Shown one piece after another: positions 57,458 to 64,000 of a stretch of DNA of 64,000 bases. This DNA is from Halorubrum laminariae. GTDB taxonomy: Archaea; Halobacteriota; Halobacteria; Halobacteriales; Haloferacaceae. How positions within the stretch are numbered: the stretch's first letter is position 1; each line of letters begins with the position of its first letter. The notes beneath the pieces are model-generated. The model was not told the DNA's origin. It was given only the letters and a program-made list of their open reading frames with translations, and searched no databases. The stretch covers positions 248,001 through 312,000 of the forward strand of contig NZ_JANHDL010000003.1 of assembly GCF_024494655.1 (NCBI RefSeq), read 5' to 3'. Both the position numbers and the translations under genes were made by a program.

Positions 57458-58243
57458 TCAACGCCAGGTGGGCTCGTCGTCGTCCGCGTCGTCGGTCGTC
57501 TTGTCCTCGCCCGCATCACTGGTGGTCGTCTCGTCCACATCTCGATCGGCCGCAGCGATGTTCCGGAATCGGTCGTCAGGTTCGTCCCGACCATTGGGCT
57601 CGTCTCGACCGTCGAACTCGGTTCGGTCGTCGTGAGGGTCGTGTCGTTCTCCGTAGCCGGGTGTGTCCGGCGATCCTCCGACCCCCGACGCGACCCGGTC
57701 GCCGTCGTCGCGTCCGTCGAGAACGCGAGCGACGAGGTAGCCGAACCCCATCGCACTGAGCGCGCCCGTCACGAGGCCGCCGAGAACCGGAACAACCCCC
57801 AGAAGCGCCCACGCGAGCACGCCGACGACGAGCGCCGAGCCGAGCCCACCGCTAATGTCGAACGCGTCACCGATCCATCTCCCGAGCGCGACGACGCCGA
57901 CAGTGGTGGTCGCAACGCCGACGATCGCGAGCGCGAGCAGGCCGGGGACGACCACGAGGAGCCCGACGATCGTGATCGCAAAGAGGAACGCCGTGACCGC
58001 GATCGCGAGGTACGCTCCGAAGCCGTAGACGAATGCCATGACCGGTTCGCCGCGCACGTATTGGGCTCCTTCGTCGGTGAAATCGGGCGCGACAGCGATC
58101 ACGATCGCGCCGAGGATCCCGACAACAGCGAGTTCAATCACGAACGAGAGTCCGGTGCCGAGGGCAAACCCGATCGGTTCCGTCGGGGCCGTTGGTCCCG
58201 GACCCATCCCGTCTACCGCAGTCGAAAGGAGCGTGGAGGGCAT
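57458..58243 (-). CDS. Polytopic membrane protein with acidic tail, function unknown
   Basis: A 261-residue protein. About five hydrophobic helices (28-52, 68-90, 85-110, 115-132, 140-172) rich in Gly/Ala/Val ('VYGFGAYLAIAVTAFLFAITIVGLLVVVPGLLALAIVGVATTTVGVVALGRWIGDAF') are followed by about 80 charged residues with near-repeats 'GRDEPNGRDEPDDR'. It resembles the DUF8173-type haloarchaeal membrane proteins (tentative). No operon partner. Confidence 0.75.
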   Translation of the reverse strand: MPSTLLSTAVDGMGPGPTAPTEPIGFALGTGLSFVIELAVVGILGAIVIAVAPDFTDEGAQYVRGEPVMAFVYGFGAYLAIAVTAFLFAITIVGLLVVVPGLLALAIVGVATTTVGVVALGRWIGDAFDISGGLGSALVVGVLAWALLGVVPVLGGLVTGALSAMGFGYLVARVLDGRDDGDRVASGVGGSPDTPGYGERHDPHDDRTEFDGRDEPNGRDEPDDRFRNIAAADRDVDETTTSDAGEDKTTDDADDDEPTWR

Positions 58244-58318
58244 CGTTCCCAGTGTCGCGGAGGCGTCTCAAGTATCTTGTCAAAACCGCGGATGGTCGAG
58301 CGGTCGGATCGCCGGCGG

Positions 58319-59362
58319 CTACCAAGTGTCGTGGAACGTGTCGAACTCGATCGAGTCGAGCGGCTTCTCGCCGATCGCGGCCTCGTATTCGCCGGGCGTC
58401 AGCATGGGCTTGTGGAATCGCGGGCCGTCGTCGGTTGTGATCCGGGGACAGCCCGTGTTCACGAACGCGTCCATGTCGAAGTTGCGGAGGCGGTCCGGTG
58501 TCACCTCGTCCATGGTGATGAGGTAGGCGTTGTCGTTGTTCTCGACGATCTCTTGGGCTTTCTCCCAGCGGCCCTGTCCGATCTTCGTACAGAAGATGAC
58601 GCCCCACTTCTCGGCGTCCATCGCCTTGTGGACCGCGGCGTATCGCTGCTTGAGGAACTGGTCGTGTTCGGCCACCTTCACGACGTTGTTGACGGGGTCG
58701 GCGATGACGACGCGCTTGTCCGGGTGCTCCATGGCGAGCCCGACCGGATGGAACTTCCCGCCGCCGACGTACAGCACCTGTTCCGCGTCGATGTCGGCAG
58801 AGGCGTAGTTACACCCTAGGACCTGCCCCTCCTTCGTGAGCCGGTCGTCGCCGCGGCGAGTGTGGACCTCGTAGCCGCGCTCCTCCAGCCAATCCGTCAT
58901 CTCCTCGAAGCGGTTCATGTGTTGGGCGGTCGTGACGAGCCCCACGTCGGAGTCCTCCTCGGGCGGTGTCAGCTCCTCCGTGAGGGCGTCCTCCATGATC
59001 GGGAAGGGATCGACGTTCGAAAACAGGGGGACGTAGACGATGCTGTCGGATTCTTTCATCGGCGTGTGACCGAAGTGGACGAACACGTCCGTCCGGCGCA
59101 TCAGGTACGTGTCGAGGTCGCACGCGCCGTAACACGGCTGTCCCGACAGCATGAACGTCACGTCGTCGGGGGCGACCTCGCGGAGGTCGTCGGCCACCTT
59201 CGGGCCGCGCCGCTTGAGCCCCTCGGGAAACTGGAGCCCGACCTTCGAGGCGTCTCGCTCCTCGATCGCCTCGAGTATCCGATCGAGTTCGTAGTCCCAC
59301 TCGCGGTCGTGTTTCAGGGCCATCCCCGTCTTGGTGAGGTCGCCCTCCGTAGATCCGCTCAT
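58319..59362 (-). CDS. dph2: Diphthamide biosynthesis enzyme Dph2
   Basis: A 347-residue archaeal Dph2: 'KVGLQFPEGLKRRGPKVADDL', 'FMLSGQPCYGACDLDTYLMRRTDVFVHFGHTPM', 'GQVLGCNYASAD', 'DAFVNTGCPRITTDDG'. Three cysteines, one in each domain ('GACD', 'GCNYAS', 'TGCPRI'), bind a 4Fe-4S cluster for noncanonical radical SAM chemistry. It transfers the 3-amino-3-carboxypropyl group to the modified His of aEF2. Confidence 0.95.
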   Translation of the reverse strand: MSGSTEGDLTKTGMALKHDREWDYELDRILEAIEERDASKVGLQFPEGLKRRGPKVADDLREVAPDDVTFMLSGQPCYGACDLDTYLMRRTDVFVHFGHTPMKESDSIVYVPLFSNVDPFPIMEDALTEELTPPEEDSDVGLVTTAQHMNRFEEMTDWLEERGYEVHTRRGDDRLTKEGQVLGCNYASADIDAEQVLYVGGGKFHPVGLAMEHPDKRVVIADPVNNVVKVAEHDQFLKQRYAAVHKAMDAEKWGVIFCTKIGQGRWEKAQEIVENNDNAYLITMDEVTPDRLRNFDMDAFVNTGCPRITTDDGPRFHKPMLTPGEYEAAIGEKPLDSIEFDTFHDTW

Positions 59363-59518
59363 GTCGAACGAATTGTGCGGCAGGACGGTTAAACCGCGCG
59401 TTCGACGCTGTGAGGAACGGTCGATGATGACAGTCGGCGCGCTGGCGGGTCACCGACGGCGACCCGAGCCGCTGCCGCGGGCGACAGACCGAAGCCGCGC
59501 GCCGACGAACCGGAAGCC

Positions 59519-60193
59519 ATGACCGACACCCCAGAGACCGACATTCCGCTCGAACACGTCCACGTCGCGCCCGACGGCGATCCCGCGAACGCCCCGGCCG
59601 TCTTCGTCCTCCACGGCCGCGGAGCCGACGAGGAGGACCTGTTGCCGGTCGCGAGACACCTCCCGGACGACCTTCACGTCGTGAGCCTGCGCGCCCCGGA
59701 CCCGCTGCAGGGCGGCTACACGTGGTACGAGCTCGACCTGTCGGCGGGCGGCCTCGAATCGAGCCAGCCGGACGCCGAAGACTTCCGCCGGAGCCTCGAC
59801 CTCGTCGTCGAGAGCGTCGACGCCGCGGTCGACGCCTACGACATCGACGCCGACCGGATCGGGCTGCTCGGCTTCAGTCAGGGGGCGATCACGAGTCTCT
59901 CGCTGCTGTTGGAGAACCCGGACAAGTACGCGTGGGTCGTCGCGCTCCACGGGTATCTCGCCGAGTCACACGCCGACCTCGACCCGGCGGGGATCGAAGA
60001 CACGCCGGTGTTCGTCGGTGCCGGCACGGGCGACCGCGTGATCCCACAGTCGCGGTCCGCCGCCGCGGCCGACCGATTCGAGGCGATCGGTGCCGACGTG
60101 ACGCGCGGGAGCTACCCCGGGGGACACGGGATCGGCCAGCAGGAACTGGCGGACGTGGTCGCGTTCGTGGAATCGCACGTCGGCGGGGACTGA
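59519..60193 (+). CDS. Alpha/beta hydrolase, phospholipase/carboxylesterase family
   Basis: A 224-residue protein: 'AVFVLHGRGADEEDLLPVARHL', nucleophile in 'IGLLGFSQGAITSLSLLLENP', Asp in 'VFVGAGTGDRVIP', His in 'YPGGHGIGQQEL'. Family members hydrolyse short acyl esters or lysophospholipids. Cytoplasmic, as there is no signal. A single gene. Confidence 0.92.
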   Translation: MTDTPETDIPLEHVHVAPDGDPANAPAVFVLHGRGADEEDLLPVARHLPDDLHVVSLRAPDPLQGGYTWYELDLSAGGLESSQPDAEDFRRSLDLVVESVDAAVDAYDIDADRIGLLGFSQGAITSLSLLLENPDKYAWVVALHGYLAESHADLDPAGIEDTPVFVGAGTGDRVIPQSRSAAAADRFEAIGADVTRGSYPGGHGIGQQELADVVAFVESHVGGD

Positions 60194-60274
60194 TCGGCTC
60201 GGCGTCGCATCGGAAGCCAAAATGCTCGTTTGCGTCTCGCGGACACCTTTACCTGAGGCGGGCGAACGACGGGT

Positions 60275-61312
60275 ATGCACGAGCGAACACCCTCCAGACG
60301 CCGCGTGCTCGCCGGCGGAGTCGCAGCGGTACTCGGCGCGACCGCCGGCTGCCTCGGCGGGGCGCTGAGAAGTGACGATGCAGACGCCGACGGCGACGAC
60401 CGCGTGCTGCGGCTGACCTTCGACGACGCCGGTGAGACCCTCCGCGACCGGTTCGTGGACGACCCAACCGAGACCGACACGACGTGGGACACCGCTGCCT
60501 TCGCGGCCGTGCGAGACGGAGAGACGTACACCACCCAGTACCGGAAGCCCTTCTTCTCGACGACCGACGACCCTCGGTACGCCGTTCACGGCGGGACGTA
60601 CTACCGGCTCGGATCCGTCGTCGTCGACGAGGCGGAGGCAACGCGGCCGGTGCTCCGGCTGTTCGACGCCGACGCCGACGGCAACGGGGTCGACTCAGGG
60701 GACGACGCTGATTCGACAGGTGATTCCGAGACCGCCCGCGTCGTCGACGCGGAAACGCTGCCGTCCGGCGACCGACGCGCCGTCGAGATCGCGCACTTCG
60801 CCGCGCGAGCCCGCGGAAACGAGGGCGGCATCCCGATCGGGCTGGTCGAGCGCGGCGGCTACGTCTACCGCCGTCCGGACGCGCTCGACGCGAGCGGGGT
60901 GCTGGCCGACGACGGCCCGGACCGCGTCAGGTTTCGAGACACAGTCTACCGCATCGACGTGGCACGCGAGCAGTTCTACGAACCGGTATACCGCGCCACG
61001 GGAACGGTCGTCGCGGAGTCGCCCGAACAGGTGGAGGCGATCCTCCGAGCGCGCAAGGTCGACGCGCGGATCGCCGAGGGCGATCTCTCGCCCGACGCAC
61101 AAGAGGTGATCGAGACGGCGGAGCACGGTGAGTACGAGGAGTCATACCCGTACTCTGAGGGGTACGCCGCCGTGTTGCGCGCGCTCCACGAGCGTCCGTA
61201 CCTCGACGGCGACATCGAGTCGGACGCGACGGCGACCGACTCGGGTGCCGGGATGGTCCGTCACGCGGGGCGGTACTACGACTACCGGCTTCGGTTCGAG
61301 CCGAACTCTTAA
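60275..61312 (+). CDS. Tat-exported lipoprotein, function unknown
   Basis: A 345-residue protein. The start 'SRRRVLAGGVAAVLGATAGCLGG' is a Tat signal with lipobox Cys31. The mature part is acidic, with two parallel blocks: 'TYTTQYRKPFFSTTDDPRYAVHGGTYYRLGSVVVDEAEATRPVLRLFD' and 'VYRIDVAREQFYEPVYRATGTVVAESPEQVEAILRARKVDARI', ending 'MVRHAGRYYDYRLRFEPNS'. The repeated 'xGxYYxxR' patterns suggest duplicated domains. No family known to me. It converges on DUF5788 with a 4-bp overlap. Confidence 0.75.
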   Translation: MHERTPSRRRVLAGGVAAVLGATAGCLGGALRSDDADADGDDRVLRLTFDDAGETLRDRFVDDPTETDTTWDTAAFAAVRDGETYTTQYRKPFFSTTDDPRYAVHGGTYYRLGSVVVDEAEATRPVLRLFDADADGNGVDSGDDADSTGDSETARVVDAETLPSGDRRAVEIAHFAARARGNEGGIPIGLVERGGYVYRRPDALDASGVLADDGPDRVRFRDTVYRIDVAREQFYEPVYRATGTVVAESPEQVEAILRARKVDARIAEGDLSPDAQEVIETAEHGEYEESYPYSEGYAAVLRALHERPYLDGDIESDATATDSGAGMVRHAGRYYDYRLRFEPNS

Positions 61313-61749
61313 AATCGGGTTCGTCCGCCGCCGGCGTCCTCGTGGCCAAGAGCCTTCTGCAAGAAGTTCATCCAGCGCTTGCGGTCGGCCGTCTCCTGTC
61401 GTTTCGCCTCCGTCTCCGGGTCGGGGGCGTCGAGTCCTTCGAGCGCCTCCAGCGCGCGGTCGATCCCGATTATCGAGTCCGCGAGCGCTTCGCCTTCCGC
61501 GTAGCTCACCTCGTTTTCTTCGATCGGTTCGAGTCGTTCGAGCCGCTCGCGCCGGAGGTTCCGCTTCGCCTGCTCGACGCGCTCGCGTTCACCCGGCGGG
61601 ACCGAGTCGCGCCGCTTGATTTCGAAGACGAACGATCGGAGGTCGATCGGCTCGCCCTGGACCTCGGTCTCCTCGGGGATGTCCGCGCCCACCGTCGCGG
61701 CCTCGCGGTTGACGCGTTCGAGGAGCCCCTTACGCTCGTACTCCTTCAT
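61309..61749 (-). CDS. DUF5788 family protein
   Basis: A 146-residue, highly charged helical protein: 'MKEYERKGLLERVNREAATV' onwards, 'GEPIDLRSFVFEIKRRDSVPPGERERVEQAKRNLRRERLERLE', 'ALADSIIGIDRALEALEGLDAPDPETEAKRQETADRKRWMNFLQKALGHEDAGGGRTRF'. I recognise this as the haloarchaeal DUF5788 family; the biochemical role is unknown. No membrane segment. Confidence 0.85.
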   Translation of the reverse strand: MKEYERKGLLERVNREAATVGADIPEETEVQGEPIDLRSFVFEIKRRDSVPPGERERVEQAKRNLRRERLERLEPIEENEVSYAEGEALADSIIGIDRALEALEGLDAPDPETEAKRQETADRKRWMNFLQKALGHEDAGGGRTRF

Positions 61750-61885
61750 GACAGAGGTATCGGGGTCGCTCGCATTTTGTTCCTTCGACCCACCACTCTG
61801 CGCGGCCCGTCTCGGTCCGCGGTTCGTCCTCTCGGTTCGATCGCCGAACGTCGACGTTAACCCGTTCGCGGTACGAACTGCAGGC

Positions 61886-62692
61886 ATGGAGTCGATCGAA
61901 GCCGAACTCGAGAGAGCGCGCGACCTCGACCCCGCCGAGCTCGCCGACGCGATCGAGGCGATCGGCTTCGAGTGCACGCGCTGTGGCGGCTGCTGTACGG
62001 GATACGCCCCGGACGAGGCGGGCGGCGCACCGGCCGGCGAAGGTATCGGCGAGCGTTCGGACGGTGAGGACCGCGATACCCCGAACGACGGTGAGATCGG
62101 CCGCGAACCCCACACGGCAACCGTCTTCCCCGACGAGGTCCGAGCGGTCGCTGACGCGGCCGAAGACGCGTTCGGCGAGGCGTACGACTGGCGCGACGTG
62201 GCTCGTCCGATGCCGTTCGGTCTCTCCGAGGACGGCGGCGAGCCGAGCGGTGAGACGTTCGAGTGGGCGCTCGCGACCGACGACTGCGGCGATTGCACCT
62301 TCTACGAGGAGACTGACGGACGCGGGGCGTGCGCCGTCCACGACTCGCGGCCGCTGATCTGTCGGACGTATCCCTTCAGCGTCGCGAGCGCGGGCGACTT
62401 GCACGACGACGGAGCGGGCCTCGGAACCACCGAACCGATGGGCGGCGTGGTCGAACGGCAGGGCCCCGTCCGGGCACACGAGTGCGAGGGCTTGGGACGT
62501 GACATCTCGCGGGAGGACGCGGAGGAGTTGGCCGCCGCGCTCAAGCAACGAGCCGTTCGGGAACTAGAGGAGGCCATCGGCGTCCGCGACAGCTACGAGC
62601 CTACCGATGTCGACGGCGTCGTCGTCCACGACTCCGAGGGACAGAAGCGTCCCGACGGCAGTCGGGTAGACGAAGGGGAGACGGGCCTCTAG
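61886..62692 (+). CDS. YkgJ family cysteine cluster protein
   Basis: A 268-residue protein: N-terminal cysteines in 'GFECTRCGGCCTGYAP' and a second group in 'CGDCTFYEETDGRGACAVHDSRPLICRTYPFSVAS', the YkgJ/FliB-type FeS or zinc-binding pattern. Between them is a variable Gly/Asp-rich insert (about 40-75). The function of the family is uncertain. ATG 61886 is preferred because upstream codons look non-coding. Confidence 0.9.
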   Translation: MESIEAELERARDLDPAELADAIEAIGFECTRCGGCCTGYAPDEAGGAPAGEGIGERSDGEDRDTPNDGEIGREPHTATVFPDEVRAVADAAEDAFGEAYDWRDVARPMPFGLSEDGGEPSGETFEWALATDDCGDCTFYEETDGRGACAVHDSRPLICRTYPFSVASAGDLHDDGAGLGTTEPMGGVVERQGPVRAHECEGLGRDISREDAEELAAALKQRAVRELEEAIGVRDSYEPTDVDGVVVHDSEGQKRPDGSRVDEGETGL

Positions 62693-62745
62693 TGGGCGAG
62701 GAGGACGCGGTCGATCGATCATTCGTTCGGTAGTTGGCTTACAGA

Positions 62746-62764
62746 TCATTAGATACACTAATGA
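62746..62764. promoter_or_regulatory. Inverted repeat upstream of the rubrerythrin-like mini-protein gene
   Basis: TCATTAG (62746-62752) and CTAATGA (62758-62764) are perfectly complementary with a 5-bp spacer, in an AT-rich 116-bp gap. Candidate operator for the gene at 62809. Confidence 0.4.
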
Positions 62765-62808
62765 ATAATAGGGATCGAACCATGTGTCGAGGTATTATAT
62801 GGACGATT

Positions 62809-62943
62809 ATGCGCTCAGAGTGCAATACGAGTGGCGAAAAACTATACGAGTGTTTCGTTTGTGGCACCCGGTGTGAAACCGGCGGATCCTGTCCGTCGTG
62901 CGGCGGCGAACTGCGTCACCTAGGGCGGTCCCGGGACTTGTAA
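62809..62943 (+). CDS. Rubrerythrin-like domain mini-protein
   Basis: A 44-residue protein, MRSECNTSGEKLYECFVCGT then 'RCETGGSCPSCGGELRHLGRSRDL'. It has the zinc-ribbon pair CFVC...CPSC and the 'RxxGxxRDL' ending of small haloarchaeal rubrerythrin-like proteins. Upstream in-frame ATGs (62734, 62761, 62782) add residues that look unlike the family, so 62809 is chosen. It lies 8 bp before the 3' end of the convergent HTH gene. Confidence 0.8.
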   Translation: MRSECNTSGEKLYECFVCGTRCETGGSCPSCGGELRHLGRSRDL

Positions 62944-62951
62944 CCCATCGG

Positions 62952-64000
62952 TCACGTCCCGTCGGCCGCGTCGTCACCCGTCCCATCCGCGTTCGTCGCG
63001 TCGTCGTCGGCCGCGCCGTCACCGGTCGGTCCGTCGTCCGGCCCGTCGTCGTCCGCCGTCTCACCCCCGCCCGCCGCCTCGAAATCTGGCAGCGACAGGA
63101 CGTTCTCGCGGCCGAGCCGAAAGCCGTCGAGCTCGTTGTCATCGCGGAGCCCGGTCACGACTTGGCTGGTCTTGGCGGCCGTCCAGTCGAGCGACTCGGC
63201 GACCCGCTTTTGTTTCATTCGCCCGCCGTTGGCCTCGATGAGCCGGAGCACCTGCTCTTCGTTGCTCAACAGCTCCTCGTCGACCGATGACGCGCCGGCA
63301 ACATCGCCAGCCTCGGCCGCATCGTGGGCCTCGTCCGAGCTGCCTGTGTCATCCGTGTCGGCCGCATCCGCGGGAGGGGAGTCTTGGACGGTCGAGACGG
63401 CGTTCGAATCCGGCTGCGCGTCGGCCGGGGCAGACGGGTCGGATCCGGCAGTCGCGGACGCGCCGCTTTCCACGCCAGAACCGTCTCGGTCGGCGGAGCC
63501 AACAGAGGTGTCAGTGTCACCGCGCCCGAGCACGGCACCTCCGAACAAACCGAGCCCGCGGCGGCGAGCGACCCCGGCCGAGACGCCGATCAGAACGAGG
63601 ACGGCGAGGACGGCTCCGACCAGCGGGAGAGTCGCGCCGCTCGCGACCCCGGCCGGTTCGAGCGAAACGCGGGGCTCGCCCGCGGTGAAGTCCGTCGGCC
63701 CTCGCCAGACGATCGACACGTCGCGGGTCTCGGCGGGAGCTGGCGTCGCCTCGACTACTCGATAGCTCTCCGGCCACGAGATGATAAAGGAGGTGCCGTC
63801 GTCGAGGAACAGCTCGTCGACGGCGTCGCCCGCGACGATCCGGTCGCCGTCGACGGCGGCGAAGTTCCGCCACTCGAATCGGTAGGTGAGCACGCCGTAC
63901 GACTGCGGCAGTTCGCGCCGCTCGGCGGTCACGGTGACGTTCGTCACCGCCATCTCGCGGCCAGTCGCGTTCTCGGCGGCGGCGGCGGTCGCGACCATCC
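62952..64000 (-). CDS. Membrane-anchored winged-HTH regulator (DUF7343/DUF7345-type), 5' end outside window
   Basis: At least 348 residues; the frame is open to the window edge. An extracytoplasmic beta-rich domain ('RRELPQSYGVLTYRFEWRNFAAVDGDRIVAGDAV', 'DGTSFIISWPESYRVVEATP', 'VSIVWRGPTDFTAGEPRVSLEP') precedes one membrane helix ('LPLVGAVLAVLVLIGVSAGVARRR'), an acidic linker, a winged HTH ('EELLSNEEQVLRLIEANGGRMKQKRVAESLDWTAAKTSQVVTGLRDDNELDGFRLGRENVLSL') and an acidic tail. The layout suggests signal-dependent transcription control from the membrane. Confidence 0.88.
   Translation of the reverse strand, partial: MVATAAAAENATGREMAVTNVTVTAERRELPQSYGVLTYRFEWRNFAAVDGDRIVAGDAVDELFLDDGTSFIISWPESYRVVEATPAPAETRDVSIVWRGPTDFTAGEPRVSLEPAGVASGATLPLVGAVLAVLVLIGVSAGVARRRGLGLFGGAVLGRGDTDTSVGSADRDGSGVESGASATAGSDPSAPADAQPDSNAVSTVQDSPPADAADTDDTGSSDEAHDAAEAGDVAGASSVDEELLSNEEQVLRLIEANGGRMKQKRVAESLDWTAAKTSQVVTGLRDDNELDGFRLGRENVLSLPDFEAAGGGETADDDGPDDGPTGDGAADDDATNADGTGDDAADGT

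Overview
The window is chromosomal DNA of an extremely halophilic archaeon, most likely Halorubrum or a close relative in Haloferacales. Evidence: very high GC, Asp/Glu-rich proteins, archaeal translation genes (aIF6, aIF2-beta, L39e, L31e, L18Ae, L37Ae, prefoldins), Rpo12, KEOPS Pcc1, Dph2, archaeal Pth2 and TruD, phosphopantothenate synthetase, halocyanins with Tat signals, leaderless TATA promoters and an A1:U72 initiator tRNA. No transposase, integrase, prophage or CRISPR array was found, and genes are densely packed.

Layout. 1-5.7 kb: two tandem bPH2 membrane proteins, a DUF2071 protein, a CDF metal exporter, a pilin-like surface protein and an HD hydrolase. 5.8-12.1 kb: a YhbY RNA-binding protein, MscS, then a potassium uptake block (TrkA, two divergent TrkH, UspA). 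12.1-17.4 kb: a small conserved protein, phosphopantothenate synthetase, pyruvate kinase with a C-terminal mobile domain, NfeD and an M20 peptidase. 17.5-20.5 kb: the operon L39e-L31e-aIF6-L18Ae-prefoldin alpha-FtsY. 20.5-25 kb: acyl-CoA synthetase, initiator tRNA-Met, a structured intergenic repeat, aIF2-beta and Thi4. 25.1-26.7 kb: the operon L37Ae-Rpo12-Pcc1, then prefoldin beta-DUF3194. 26.9-30.3 kb: a zinc ribbon protein, UspA, GuaAa, TruD and Pth2. 30.4-34.2 kb: halocyanin, SafE-like protein and a CcoI-type copper P-ATPase. 34.3-40.2 kb: aldo/keto reductase, a second copy of the structured repeat, S9 peptidase, glycosyltransferase, membrane-anchored halocyanin and sugar epimerase.

40.3-52.9 kb is the most notable region: a complete aerobic CO dehydrogenase locus. 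On the minus strand, in transcription order, it holds coxG-coxM-coxS-coxL-xdhC::YHS-moxR(coxD)-VWA(coxE)-DUF364-like-xdhC. Diverging from it are moeA and mocA, for the molybdenum cofactor and its cytidylylation. CoxL carries the form I active-site loop AYRCSFR, so this is predicted to be a true Mo-Cu CO dehydrogenase. One XdhC paralogue is fused to a Cys-rich YHS domain, and a Rossmann protein of unknown function is co-encoded; both are candidate new maturation factors for the Mo-S-Cu centre.

53-64 kb: an AbrB-type regulator, a small winged-helix-like protein, an XPD/DinG-type FeS helicase translationally coupled to an overlooked 40-residue Cys-rich ORF, a HAD hydrolase, a SLOG-fold protein, Dph2, an esterase, a Tat lipoprotein, DUF5788, a YkgJ cysteine-cluster protein, a rubrerythrin-like mini-protein and the 3' part of a membrane-anchored HTH regulator.

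Two genome-scale oddities recur. At least four genes have their stop codon in the first unit of a short tandem array that continues past the gene (units of 10, 13, 16 and 23 bp). A structured intergenic repeat occurs twice, with the same hairpins but different stem sequences.
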